This document shows positions 38,627 through 46,682 of a DNA stretch of 48,885 nucleotides, in pieces (within the stretch, counting starts at the first letter, position 1; every line of letters begins with the position of its first letter). Under the pieces are notes generated by a model that worked only from the letters and a program-made list of their open reading frames with translations, was not told where the DNA came from and did no database searches. A program made the translations under genes and the position numbers. This stretch comes from Nocardioides sp. Root240 (GTDB lineage: Bacteria > Actinomycetota > Actinomycetes > Propionibacteriales > Nocardioidaceae). The stretch is from NCBI RefSeq assembly GCF_001428825.1, contig NZ_LMIT01000015.1, positions 161-49,045 on the forward strand, in the 5' to 3' direction.

Positions 38627-39307
38627 CTACTTGGCGGGCTTCTTCGCGGTCACCTTCTTCGCCGCGGCCGCCTTCCTTGCGGGAGCCTTGGCCTTCGGGG
38701 CCTGGAGCGAGCGCACCAGGTCGACGGCGACCTCGGTGATCTCCTCGGGGCTGAACTTCTCCTTGGGGCGGTACCAGCGCGAGACCCAGATGCAGGAGCC
38801 GAGGAGCAGGCGGGCGACGATCACCGGGTCGGCCTGGTTGAGCAGGCCCGCGTCGATGTTCTGCTTGACGACGTCGACCCAGATCTTCTCGTAGTCGCGG
38901 CTCCACTTGTGCCAGCGCTCGAAGACCTCGGGCGGCAGGTCGCCGCCTCCGAAGAAGACCGGCATGTAGCGGCGCATCCGGATCGCGGCGTCGACCTGGA
39001 GACGGACCAGCGCGAGCAGGCGCTCCTCGACGTCGTCGATCTCCTTGACGAGGGTCTTGGCGTTCTCGGTGAGCTCGCCGGTGCTGCGCTCGAACAGGAT
39101 GCCGATCAGGTGCTCCTTGGTGGGCACCGTCCGGTAGAGCGTCGCGCGGCTGACCGAGAGCTTCTCGGCGGTGTCGAGGATGGAGACCGCCTCGAGGCCC
39201 CCCTCGGCGAAGAGCTCCGCAACGGCGTCGGCGACCGCATCGGGGTCGATGTCCAGGCGCGGCCGTCCGCGGGGGCGAGGCGCCTTCGGGGTCGGTTCTG
39301 CGGTCAT
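38627..39307 (-). CDS. TetR-family regulator with a histone-like basic tail; candidate regulon repressor
   Basis: A 226-residue TetR protein. The DNA-binding domain is RPRLDIDPDAVADAVAELFA, then ILDTAEKLSVSRATLYRTVP and TKEHLIGILF. The helical ligand domain follows (LLALVRLQVDAAIRMRRYMP, WHKWSRDYEKIWVDVVKQNI). The last 22 residues are a Lys/Ala/Pro tail (APARKAAAAKKVTAKKPAK) like those of histone-H1-like bacterial proteins, unusual in a TetR. Start at MTAEPT with GGGAG upstream; the frame to 439 lacks this. It is divergent from the aldehyde dehydrogenase operon, and operator copy 10 is in the shared gap, making it the best candidate for the protein that binds all TATTGAGAC sites. Confidence 0.9.
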   Translation of the reverse strand: MTAEPTPKAPRPRGRPRLDIDPDAVADAVAELFAEGGLEAVSILDTAEKLSVSRATLYRTVPTKEHLIGILFERSTGELTENAKTLVKEIDDVEERLLALVRLQVDAAIRMRRYMPVFFGGGDLPPEVFERWHKWSRDYEKIWVDVVKQNIDAGLLNQADPVIVARLLLGSCIWVSRWYRPKEKFSPEEITEVAVDLVRSLQAPKAKAPARKAAAAKKVTAKKPAK

Positions 39308-39418
39308 GGCTGGCTCCCTGGGATGGGTGGCGGGTCGCCGCACGGCCACCCGTCTCAGGGAGCACATTACCGACGTACCGGATCTCAAAACAACAGCACC
39401 GGCGTTCTGATTCCCTTG

Positions 39419-39441
39419 TATTGAGACGCAGATTCTCATAA
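39419..39441. promoter_or_regulatory. TATTGAGAC operator, copy 10
   Basis: TATTGAGAC-N7-CTCATAA, 9 bases before the ATG of the aldehyde dehydrogenase. TTGTAT at 39416-39421 is a plausible -10 box. A half-site, ATCTCAAAA (39382-39390), lies 29 bases upstream, towards the TetR gene. The short leader has no good ribosome binding site. Confidence 0.75.
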
Positions 39442-39450
39442 CCTCGGACC

Positions 39451-41031
39451 ATGAGTGCTTCTCCCGACACCTCGTCGATCCCGAAGGCGCGGAAGGCGCG
39501 CGCCGCCGAGCCGACGGCGGCCGCCCCCGTCGAGGTCCGCAACCCCGCGAACGACACCGTCGTCGGGACCGTCCCGGACATGTCCGCCGGCGACGTCGCC
39601 GAGCTCGCCGCCCGGCTCCGGGCGGCGCAGCCCGCGTGGGAGGCGCTCGGTCCCGAGGGGCGCAAGAAGCACCTGCTCGCGTGGCTCGACTGGCTCGTCG
39701 ACAACAAGGAGCGGATCCTCGGCCTGGTCCACCGCGAGGCCGGCAAGAGCTGGGGAGACGCCCAGATCGAGCTGCTCGTCGCGGTCGAGGTCATCAACTA
39801 CTACGCGAAGAACGCGGCGAAGTTCCTCGCCGACGAGCGGCCGTCGCCGCACAACGTCTCCGCGATCACCAAGAAGCTCCGGCTGATCCGCCGCCCGCAC
39901 CAGCTGGTCGGCGTCATCACGCCCTGGAACTACCCGCTCGCCATGCCGATGATGGACGTGCCCGGTGCGCTGATGGCCGGCGCCGCCGTCCTGACCAAGC
40001 CGTCCGAGGTCACCCCGCTCGCGTGGGCCGAGGCGGTCCGCGGCTGGGAGGAGATCGGCGCCCCGCCGGTCCTCGGCATCGCGACCGGGCTCGGCGAGAC
40101 CGGGGCTGCCGTCGTCGACCAGGTCGACATGGTCCAGTTCACCGGGTCCACGGCGACCGGCCGCCGGATCGGCATCCGCTGCGCCGAGCGGCTGATCCCC
40201 GCCAGCCTCGAGCTCGGGGGCAAGGACGCCATGGTCGTCCTCTCCGACGCCGACCTGGACCGCGCCGTCCAGGGAGCGGTGTGGGGCGGGCTGTTCAACG
40301 CCGGCCAGTCCTGCATCGCCATCGAGCGGGTGTACGTCGAGGCGCCGATCCACGACGAGTTCGTCAGCCGTCTCGTCAAGGCGGTCGGCGAGCTGCGGGT
40401 CGGCCACGACGCCCAGGGCGCCTTCGAGGCGGACTACGGCGCGATGGCCAACGAGAACCAGATGGCCATCGTCGAGCGCCACGTCGCCGACGCCGTCGCC
40501 AAGGGGGCCACGGTGCTGACCGGGGGCGAGCGTCGTACCGACGGGCTGTTCTACCCGCCCACCGTGCTCGTCGACGTCGACCACACCATGCTGGCGATGA
40601 CCGAGGAGACCTTCGGTCCGCTCCTGCCCGTGATGAAGGTCGAGGACGAGGGCGAGGCCGTGCGCCTGGCCAACGACTCGCCGTACGGCCTCGCGGGGAG
40701 CGTGTGGACGACCGACCCCGAGCGGGGCCTGCGCGTGGGTCGCCAGGTGGAGACCGGCGGCATGAACATCAACAACGCGATGACGAACGTCTTCCAGTTC
40801 CCGCTGCCGATGGGCGGCTGGAAGTCCTCGGGACTCGGCCACCGCTTCGGCGGGGCCAACGGCATCCGGAAGTACTGCCGCCAGCAGGCCTTCGTGAGCG
40901 AGAAGGTGCATCTCAAGAGCGAGATCCACTGGTACCCGAACACGTCGAAGAAGGCCGCGCTGACCGACAAGGCGCTCCGGCTGCTCGGCATGCACGACTG
41001 GCGTCGCCGGCTCGGCCGGCCCGCGAAGTGA
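39451..41031 (+). CDS. NAD(P)-dependent aldehyde dehydrogenase
   Basis: A 526-residue member of the aldehyde dehydrogenase superfamily. Cofactor and catalytic parts are all visible: TPWNYPLAMPMMDVPGALMA, the nucleotide-binding VQFTGSTATGRRIGIRCAER, general base Glu in ASLELGGKDAMVVLSDADLD, the nucleophilic Cys in FNAGQSCIAIERVYVE, and ETFGPLLPVMKVEDEGEA. It converts the aldehyde formed from the terminal alcohol to the acid that the next gene activates. The N terminus is extended by about 25 Ala/Pro-rich residues. It is followed 23 bases later by the acyl-CoA ligase gene. Confidence 0.94.
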   Translation: MSASPDTSSIPKARKARAAEPTAAAPVEVRNPANDTVVGTVPDMSAGDVAELAARLRAAQPAWEALGPEGRKKHLLAWLDWLVDNKERILGLVHREAGKSWGDAQIELLVAVEVINYYAKNAAKFLADERPSPHNVSAITKKLRLIRRPHQLVGVITPWNYPLAMPMMDVPGALMAGAAVLTKPSEVTPLAWAEAVRGWEEIGAPPVLGIATGLGETGAAVVDQVDMVQFTGSTATGRRIGIRCAERLIPASLELGGKDAMVVLSDADLDRAVQGAVWGGLFNAGQSCIAIERVYVEAPIHDEFVSRLVKAVGELRVGHDAQGAFEADYGAMANENQMAIVERHVADAVAKGATVLTGGERRTDGLFYPPTVLVDVDHTMLAMTEETFGPLLPVMKVEDEGEAVRLANDSPYGLAGSVWTTDPERGLRVGRQVETGGMNINNAMTNVFQFPLPMGGWKSSGLGHRFGGANGIRKYCRQQAFVSEKVHLKSEIHWYPNTSKKAALTDKALRLLGMHDWRRRLGRPAK

Positions 41032-41054
41032 ACCCCGACCAGGAGACCCTGACG

Positions 41055-42848
41055 ATGAACGACGCACCTCCCACCCCGCTCTCGGCCGGTACCGTGCCCG
41101 AGGCCTTCCAGCGAACCGTCGCGCAGCACGGTGACAAGGTCGCCCTGCGCAACATCGACGGCAGCGTGAGCCTCACCTGGTCCGAGCTCGACGCGCGGGT
41201 GCGCAGCATCGCGGCCGGGCTCGCCGCTGCCGGGCTCGGCAAGGGCGACACGATCGCCATGCTGCTGCCCAACACCCCCGAGTGCCACCAGGTCGACTTC
41301 GCGGCCGTGCACCTCGGGGCGATCCCCTTCGCGATCTTCAACAGCTCGCCTGCCGAGCAGATCGCCCACCAGCTCTCGAACGCCGACGCGCGCTTCGTCG
41401 TCACCGAGCAGGCCTTCCTGCCCAAGGTGCTCGAGGCCGCCTCCCAGCTGGACGGCCAGATCGAGACGGTGATCGTCGTCGACGGCGAGGCCGAGGGCAC
41501 CACCAGCCTCGCGGCGGTCGAGGCCGGTGCCGACGCGTCCTTCGACTTCGACGCGGCCTGGCGTGCGGTCACCCCGGACGACCTGGTCACCCTGATCTAC
41601 ACCTCCGGCACCACCGGGCCGCCCAAGGGCGCGCAGTGGTCGCACCGCACGGTGATGGCCGAGCAGCGCGCGCTCGACGCGGCGCTGCCGCTGCCCGTGG
41701 ACGGGATCATCTCGTTCCTGCCGATGGCCCACGCCGGTGGCCGGATCACGGCCCACTACATGTCGCTGGGGTACGGCGCCACGATCACCGCGTGTCCCGA
41801 CATGAAGGAGGTTCCGGTCGCGCTGGCCACCAGCCGGCCCGACGCCTTCTTCTCCGTGCCGCGGCTGTGGGAGAAGCTCCAGGTCGCCATCGAGGCGATG
41901 ATCGCCGGCCAGCCCGACGAGCAGCGCGTCGCGCTCCAGGAGGTCGTCGACCTCGGGCTCGAGCGGGTCCGCGCGGTCGAGGCTGGCAGCGGCGTACCGG
42001 CCGACGAGGCCGCGGCGCTCGTCGAGCGCCACGACGCGATCCTCGACCGGATCACGCCCCTGCTCGCACGGCTGGGCCTCGACAACATCAAGGCCGCCTT
42101 CGTCGGCGGCGCCCCGTCGAGCCCGGAGCTGTCCCAGTTCTTCCGCGCGGTCGGCGTCCCGATGCTCGAGGCCTACGGCCTCACCGAGGGCTCGCTCAAC
42201 GTCTTCAACCGGGTCGAGGACTACAAGACCGGTACGGCGGGCAAGCCGCTGCCCGGCGTCGAGGTCAAGCTGGCCGAGGACGGCGAGCTGCTGTGCCGCG
42301 CCGAGCTGAACTTCTCCGGCTACCGCAAGCAGCCCGAGGCGACCGCCGAGGCACTCGACGCCGACGGCTGGCTGCACACCGGTGACATCGCGACGATCGA
42401 CGAGCACGGCTTCATCAAGATCGTCGACCGCAAGAAGGAGATCATCATCACCTCGGCGGGCAAGAACATGTCGCCCGCCAACATCGAGTCCGCCGTCCGC
42501 GGCGAGAGCTCGCTGGTCGGCCAGGTCGTCGCCATCGGCGACGCCCGCAGCTACGTCACCGCGCTGATCACGCTCGACCCCGAGGCCGCGCCGGTCCACG
42601 CCAAGAACCTCGGCCTGGAGGGCCTCTCGCTCGAGGAGCTCGTCGCCTCGCCGGTGCTGCTCGCCGAGGTCGAGGGGATCGTCGACCGCGCCAACAAGCG
42701 GCTCCACGGCAACGAGCAGATCAAGAAGTTCACGGTCCTCGGGTCGGCCTGGCTCCCGGACACCGACGAGCTCACGCCGACGGCGAAGCTCAAGCGCCGC
42801 GTGATCCACGTGAAGTACGCCGACGAGATCGAGGGGATGTACGCGTGA
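41055..42848 (+). CDS. fatty-acyl-CoA ligase (AMP-forming, FadD-like)
   Basis: A 597-residue adenylate-forming ligase of the long-chain FadD/ACSL class. The phosphate-binding loop is TLIYTSGTTGPPKGAQWSH, the linker-core motif YGLTEGSLNVFNR, the A8 hinge GWLHTGDIATIDEHGFIKIV then DRKKEIIITSAGKNM, and the A10 Lys in LTPTAKLKRR. An ACSL-type insertion of about 70 residues sits in the middle (AIEAMIAGQPDEQRVALQEV). It activates the carboxylic acid with ATP and CoA. GGAGAC upstream of the ATG. It overlaps the racemase gene by 4 bp. Confidence 0.93.
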   Translation: MNDAPPTPLSAGTVPEAFQRTVAQHGDKVALRNIDGSVSLTWSELDARVRSIAAGLAAAGLGKGDTIAMLLPNTPECHQVDFAAVHLGAIPFAIFNSSPAEQIAHQLSNADARFVVTEQAFLPKVLEAASQLDGQIETVIVVDGEAEGTTSLAAVEAGADASFDFDAAWRAVTPDDLVTLIYTSGTTGPPKGAQWSHRTVMAEQRALDAALPLPVDGIISFLPMAHAGGRITAHYMSLGYGATITACPDMKEVPVALATSRPDAFFSVPRLWEKLQVAIEAMIAGQPDEQRVALQEVVDLGLERVRAVEAGSGVPADEAAALVERHDAILDRITPLLARLGLDNIKAAFVGGAPSSPELSQFFRAVGVPMLEAYGLTEGSLNVFNRVEDYKTGTAGKPLPGVEVKLAEDGELLCRAELNFSGYRKQPEATAEALDADGWLHTGDIATIDEHGFIKIVDRKKEIIITSAGKNMSPANIESAVRGESSLVGQVVAIGDARSYVTALITLDPEAAPVHAKNLGLEGLSLEELVASPVLLAEVEGIVDRANKRLHGNEQIKKFTVLGSAWLPDTDELTPTAKLKRRVIHVKYADEIEGMYA

Positions 42849-43981
42849 CCGGACCCCTCTCCGGGCTGAAGGTCGTCGAGCTGGCAGGCATCGGGCCCGG
42901 CCCGTACGCCGCGATGCTGCTCGCCGACATGGGTGCCGAGGTCGTCCGGGTCGAGCGGCCCGGCCGCCAGGGCAGCTCCGTCCCGCCTGAGCAGGACGTG
43001 CTGCGGCGCAACCGCCGCTCGGTCGTGCTCGACCTGCGGGACCCGCGGGGCGTGCGCGCCGTGCTGCAGCTGGTGGCGCAGGCCGACGTACTGCTCGAGG
43101 GGTTCCGGCCCGGCGTCACCGAGCGCCTCGGTCTCGGTCCCGAGGACTGCTGGGCGGCCAACCCGCGCCTGGTCTACGGCCGGATGACCGGCTGGGGCCA
43201 GGAGGGACCGCTGGCGGCCGCGGCCGGCCATGACATCGGCTACATCGCCGTCACCGGGGCGCTGCACGCGATGGGCCGTGCCGACGGCCCGCCGATCCCA
43301 CCCGTCAACCTCGTCGGCGACTTCGGGGGCGGCTCGATGTTCCTCGTCACCGGCGTGCTCGCCGCGTGCTGGGAGGCCGCCCGCTCGGGCCGCGGCCAGG
43401 TCGTCGACGCCGCGATCGTCGATGGCGCCAGCTCGCTGACCGGTTTGCTGCACGGCATGCTCGCGACGGGCCTGTGGCGGGACCGCCGCGGCGCCAACAT
43501 GCTCGACGGCGGCATGCCCTGGTACGACACCTACGCCACCTCCGACGGACAGTGGATGGCCGTCGGGGCGCTGGAGCCGCAGTTCTACGACGAGCTGGTG
43601 CGCCTGCTCGAGCTGGACCCGGCCGTCGCCGACCGGTCCGACCCCGCCCGGTGGCCCGGGATCCGTTCTGCGTTGGAGGCGGCGTTCGCGTCGCGTACCC
43701 GCGACGAGTGGGCCGAGGTCTTCGAGGGCACCGACGCCTGCGTGGCGCCCGTCCTCTCGCTCCGCGAGGCCGCCGAGCACCCGCACCTCGCCAAGCGGGA
43801 GACCTTCGTCGAGGTCGGCGGTGTCGTCCAGCCGGCCCCCGCGCCGCGGTTCAGCCGTACGTCGTCCGCACTCCCGGACGCCCCGCCGGCCATCGGCCAG
43901 GACACCCGCGACGTCCTCACCGCGTGGGGCGTCGAGGACGTCGCGGGCCTCATCGACGACGGAGTGGCCGTCCAGGCCTGA
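42845..43981 (+). CDS. alpha-methylacyl-CoA racemase (CaiB/BaiF family)
   Basis: A 378-residue class III CoA-transferase-fold protein. Catalytic residues of bacterial alpha-methylacyl-CoA racemase map well: His129 in AAGHDIGYIAVTGAL and Asp159 in NLVGDFGGGSMFLVTGVLAA, with the same 30-residue spacing as His126/Asp156 of the Mycobacterium enzyme. It interconverts 2R and 2S methylacyl-CoA, needed before a stereospecific acyl-CoA dehydrogenase can act on a methyl-branched chain. GTG start overlapping the ligase stop (GTGA). Its presence points to a substrate with an isoprenoid-type methyl branch. Confidence 0.92.
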   Translation: MTGPLSGLKVVELAGIGPGPYAAMLLADMGAEVVRVERPGRQGSSVPPEQDVLRRNRRSVVLDLRDPRGVRAVLQLVAQADVLLEGFRPGVTERLGLGPEDCWAANPRLVYGRMTGWGQEGPLAAAAGHDIGYIAVTGALHAMGRADGPPIPPVNLVGDFGGGSMFLVTGVLAACWEAARSGRGQVVDAAIVDGASSLTGLLHGMLATGLWRDRRGANMLDGGMPWYDTYATSDGQWMAVGALEPQFYDELVRLLELDPAVADRSDPARWPGIRSALEAAFASRTRDEWAEVFEGTDACVAPVLSLREAAEHPHLAKRETFVEVGGVVQPAPAPRFSRTSSALPDAPPAIGQDTRDVLTAWGVEDVAGLIDDGVAVQA

Positions 43982-44004
43982 GCTGTTCCGTCGTACCCCG
44001 AACC

Positions 44005-44044
44005 GGGGCGTTGCTGCTCACCTGCCGTGCGGCAACGCCCCTTT
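44005..44044 (+). terminator. terminator of the aldehyde dehydrogenase-ligase-racemase operon
   Basis: GGGGCGTTGC pairs with GCAACGCCCC across a 17-nt loop, followed by TTT. It lies 23 bases after the racemase stop. Confidence 0.7.
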
Positions 44045-44072
44045 CGGCGTGCTGGGCAGGTCCGACGCGGCG

Positions 44073-44148
44073 CGTGCTGGGACGACGAAACTCACGCCTG
44101 GACGACGAAACTTCCTCGTCCCAGCGTGAGTTTCCTCGTCCAAGCACG
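44073..44148. repeat. long imperfect inverted repeat with nested hairpin
   Basis: The 25-base arms CGTGCTGGGACGACGAAAC then TCACGC, and GCGTGAGTTTCCTCGTCC then AAGCACG, pair with 3 mismatches. Inside lies a second hairpin GGACGA...TCGTCC. The unit GGACGACGAAAC occurs twice. It resembles REP-type intergenic elements and is unrelated to the TGGTTGAGGTGCGA family. Confidence 0.7.
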
Positions 44149-44180
44149 GGAGTTTCACCGGCCGGCCGGTGAAACTCCCG
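44147..44180 (-). terminator. perfect 34-bp palindrome downstream of the crotonase gene
   Basis: CGGGAGTTTCACCGGCC is followed directly by its exact reverse complement with no loop bases, 10 bases from the end of the minus-strand crotonase gene. It can act as a terminator stem for that gene or as a cruciform. Confidence 0.65.
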
Positions 44181-44189
44181 TCGGGCCGA

Positions 44190-44954
44190 TCACCAGAAGC
44201 GCGGCGCCCGCTTCTCCACGAAGGCCTGCTTGGCCTCCTCGTAGTGCGGGTGCTGCTGGGCGCGCCCCTGGGCGACCGCCTCGGCGTCCAGTTGCGTGGG
44301 GAGGTCGACGGACTGGCCGGCGCGCAGCAGCTGCCGGATCGGGCCGACCGAGGCCGACAGGGCGGCGATCTCGGCGGCGAGGGCGGTGGCGCGCCAGAGC
44401 AGGTCCTCGGACGGGATCAGCTCGTTGACGAGGTTCCAGGCGAGCGCCTGCTCGGCGGTCACCTTGCGGCCGAGGAGGGCGATCTCGGTGGCCCGGGTGG
44501 CGCCGACGATGCGGGGGAGCAGCCAGGTGGCGCCGGCGTCGGGGACCAGCCCGACCTTCACGAACGACATGCTGAACGACGCCTTCGTCGACGCGAGCCG
44601 GAAGTCGGCGTTGAGGGCGAGGGAGAAGCCAGCACCGGCGGCGGGGCCGTTGACGGCCGCGATCACGGGGGTGTCCATCGCGGCGAGCTGCTCGACGAGG
44701 GGGATGTAGAGCCGGCGGATGACGTCCTCGACGTCGCTCGGCCCGGCGTTGAGGTCGGCCCCGGCGCAGAACGCCTTGCCGGTGCCGGTGAGCACGATCG
44801 CGCGGACGTCGGCCTCCGCGTCGAGCTTCGCCATCAGCTCGCGCAGGTCGGCGACGAGGGCGTGGTTGAGCGCGTTGTAGCGCTCCGGCCGGTTCAGCGT
44901 CACCACGGCATAGCCGTCCTGGCGCTGGCAGAGCAGGTGGTCGGTCGACTCCAT
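44190..44954 (-). CDS. PaaG-like enoyl-CoA isomerase/hydratase-family protein
   Basis: A 254-residue crotonase of the PaaG type. Oxyanion segments are GKAFCAGADLNAGP and GPAAGAGFSLALNADFRLAS. The first hydratase Glu is Ser (GAGFS) and the second is absent (SFSMSFVKVGLVPDAG); instead the Asp in LVPDAGATWLLPR is where PaaG-type isomerases keep their catalytic Asp. A double-bond or ring isomerase on a CoA ester is thus more likely than a hydratase. GGAGG before the ATG. It is divergent from the SDR-crotonase operon, sharing operator copy 11. Confidence 0.9.
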   Translation of the reverse strand: MESTDHLLCQRQDGYAVVTLNRPERYNALNHALVADLRELMAKLDAEADVRAIVLTGTGKAFCAGADLNAGPSDVEDVIRRLYIPLVEQLAAMDTPVIAAVNGPAAGAGFSLALNADFRLASTKASFSMSFVKVGLVPDAGATWLLPRIVGATRATEIALLGRKVTAEQALAWNLVNELIPSEDLLWRATALAAEIAALSASVGPIRQLLRAGQSVDLPTQLDAEAVAQGRAQQHPHYEEAKQAFVEKRAPRFW

Positions 44955-45013
44955 GGGTGGCCTCCGTCGTCGCTGGGTGGTCGTCGTTGACCCGTGGGTC
45001 CTCGCGTCCTTAT

Positions 45014-45036
45014 ATTAGAGACAACAGGACTCAAAA
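45014..45036. promoter_or_regulatory. promoter with TATTGAGAC operator, copy 11
   Basis: ATTAGAGAC-N7-CTCAAAA on a promoter with -35 TTGACC (44987-44992), 18-bp spacer and -10 TATATT (45011-45016), driving the SDR operon. It is 60 bases from the divergent PaaG-like gene. Confidence 0.75.
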
Positions 45037-45053
45037 AGGAAAGGTGTGTCCAG

Positions 45054-45821
45054 ATGGACCTCGTTGGATCTTCGGCCGTCGTCACCGGGGGTGCGTCCGG
45101 TCTCGGGCTCGCCACGGTGAAGCGGCTCCTCGAAGCCGGTGCCGAGCGCATCGTCATCGCCGACCTCTCGTCCTCCGACGGCAAGGACGTCGCCGAGTCG
45201 CTCGGTGACCGGGTGGTCTTCGCGCCGGCCGACGTCCGGGACGCCGACGCCATGAACGAGGCCTACGACGCTGCCGAGGAGGCCGCCCCGTTGCGAGCCG
45301 TCGTGCACTGCGCGGGTCGCGGTGGCGCCGTCCGCCTGGTCAACCGCGACGGTACGCCGGGCGACATCGAGCTCTACTCCGAGGTCGTCGGCATCAACCT
45401 GATCGGCAGCTTCAACGTGCTGCGCCTCGCCGCCGCCCGGATGGCGAAGAACGAGCCCGTCGACGGCGACCGCGGCGTCTGCATCCTCACCTCGTCGGTC
45501 GCGGCGTTCGAGGGCCAGATCGGCCAGATCCCCTACGCCTCGGCCAAGGCCGGCATCGTGGGCATGACGATCGTCGCCGCGCGCGACCTCGCCGGGAAGC
45601 AGATCCGCGTCTGCACCATCGCGCCCGGCACCTTCGACACCCCGCTGCTCAACCGCCTCAGCGACGACGTGCGCGACTCGCTCGCCAAGATCGTCCCGCA
45701 CCCGAGCCGCCTCGGTCAGCCCGACGAGTACGCCAAGCTCGCGCTGAGCATCATCGACAACGGCATGCTCAACGGCGAGACCATCCGTCTCGACGGCGCG
45801 ATCCGGATGTCGCCGCGATGA
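45054..45821 (+). CDS. short-chain dehydrogenase, HSD17B10-like 3-hydroxyacyl-CoA dehydrogenase
   Basis: A 255-residue classical SDR. NAD-binding VVTGGASGLGLATVKRLLEA with an Asp after strand 2 (VIADLSSSDG) indicating NAD preference, NAG-type motif VVHCAGRGG, catalytic Ser in ILTSSVAAFEGQIGQIPYAS, and Tyr161/Lys165 in YASAK. The AAFEGQIGQ segment is characteristic of the type II 3-hydroxyacyl-CoA / 2-methyl-3-hydroxyacyl-CoA dehydrogenases (HSD17B10-like), which fits oxidation of a methyl-branched hydroxyacyl-CoA. AAAGGAAAGG before the ATG; 4-bp overlap with the next gene. Confidence 0.92.
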   Translation: MDLVGSSAVVTGGASGLGLATVKRLLEAGAERIVIADLSSSDGKDVAESLGDRVVFAPADVRDADAMNEAYDAAEEAAPLRAVVHCAGRGGAVRLVNRDGTPGDIELYSEVVGINLIGSFNVLRLAAARMAKNEPVDGDRGVCILTSSVAAFEGQIGQIPYASAKAGIVGMTIVAARDLAGKQIRVCTIAPGTFDTPLLNRLSDDVRDSLAKIVPHPSRLGQPDEYAKLALSIIDNGMLNGETIRLDGAIRMSPR

Positions 45822-46585
45822 GCGACGCCGTCCTGCTCGAGGTCGACGACGGGATCGCGACGATCACGTTGAACCGGCCCGAGGTCCGCAACGCGATCGA
45901 CCTGCCCACGGCCCTGGCGATCGCCGAGGCCCTCGACGAGGTCGACGAGCGCGGCGACGTCGCGGTGGCGATCCTGACCGGTGCCGGTACGACGTTCTGT
46001 GCCGGCATGGACCTCAAGGCGTTCGCCGCCACCAAGGAGCGCCCGATCCACGAGCGTCGCGGTGCCTTCGGCATCGTCCGGCGCCCGTGCGACAAGCCGC
46101 TCATCGCCGCGATCGAGGGCAACGCCCTCGGTGGCGGGCTGGAGATCGCGCTCGCCTGCGACCTCGTGGTGGCGACGGAGAGCTCGCGACTCGGCCTGCC
46201 CGAGGTCAAGCGCGGCCTGGTGGCCGCCGCCGGCGGCGTGCTGCGCCTCCCGCGGCGGATCCCGCAGGCGGTCGCGCTGGAGCTGATCATGACCGGCGAG
46301 CCGCTGACCGCCGGCCAGGCGAAGGAGTGGGGCCTGGTCAACCGTGTGGCGCCCGACGGGGAGGCGCTCGTGGTGGCCCGCGAGCTGGCCGCGGCCATCA
46401 ACGCCAACGCGCCGCTCGCCGTCCGCGCGGCGAAGAGGATCGTGGTGGAGTCCGCCGACTGGACGCTCGACGAGGGCTTCGACCGACAGGCGGCCCACAC
46501 CGACCCGGTTCGATCGTCCGCGGACGCCGCAGAGGGTGCCCGCGCCTTCGTGGAGAAGCGGACGCCCGTCTGGAGCGGCGCCTGA
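45818..46585 (+). CDS. enoyl-CoA hydratase
   Basis: A 255-residue crotonase with both catalytic glutamates: GNALGGGLEIALACDLVV (first Glu) and RLGLPEVKRGLVAAAGG (second Glu 20 residues on). Oxyanion segment GTTFCAGMDLKAFA. It hydrates a 2-enoyl-CoA; paired with the upstream 3-hydroxyacyl-CoA dehydrogenase (ATGA overlap) it supplies the two middle steps of a beta-oxidation round. A terminator hairpin follows the stop. Confidence 0.94.
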   Translation: MSDAVLLEVDDGIATITLNRPEVRNAIDLPTALAIAEALDEVDERGDVAVAILTGAGTTFCAGMDLKAFAATKERPIHERRGAFGIVRRPCDKPLIAAIEGNALGGGLEIALACDLVVATESSRLGLPEVKRGLVAAAGGVLRLPRRIPQAVALELIMTGEPLTAGQAKEWGLVNRVAPDGEALVVARELAAAINANAPLAVRAAKRIVVESADWTLDEGFDRQAAHTDPVRSSADAAEGARAFVEKRTPVWSGA

Positions 46586-46602
46586 GACGAGTCGTGTCAA
46601 GG

Positions 46603-46643
46603 CAGTGGTCGGTCGCGGGTGTGGCCGGCCACTGTCCGTTTTT
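46603..46643 (+). terminator. intrinsic terminator after the SDR-crotonase operon
   Basis: CAGTGGTCGG pairs with CCGGCCACTG (10 bp, one G-U) over a 12-nt loop, followed by TCCG and TTTTT. It is 18 bases after the stop. Confidence 0.8.
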
Positions 46644-46682
46644 GAGGCGCGCTGTTGACGAAATGCAGCCTCCGGGAGGTAT

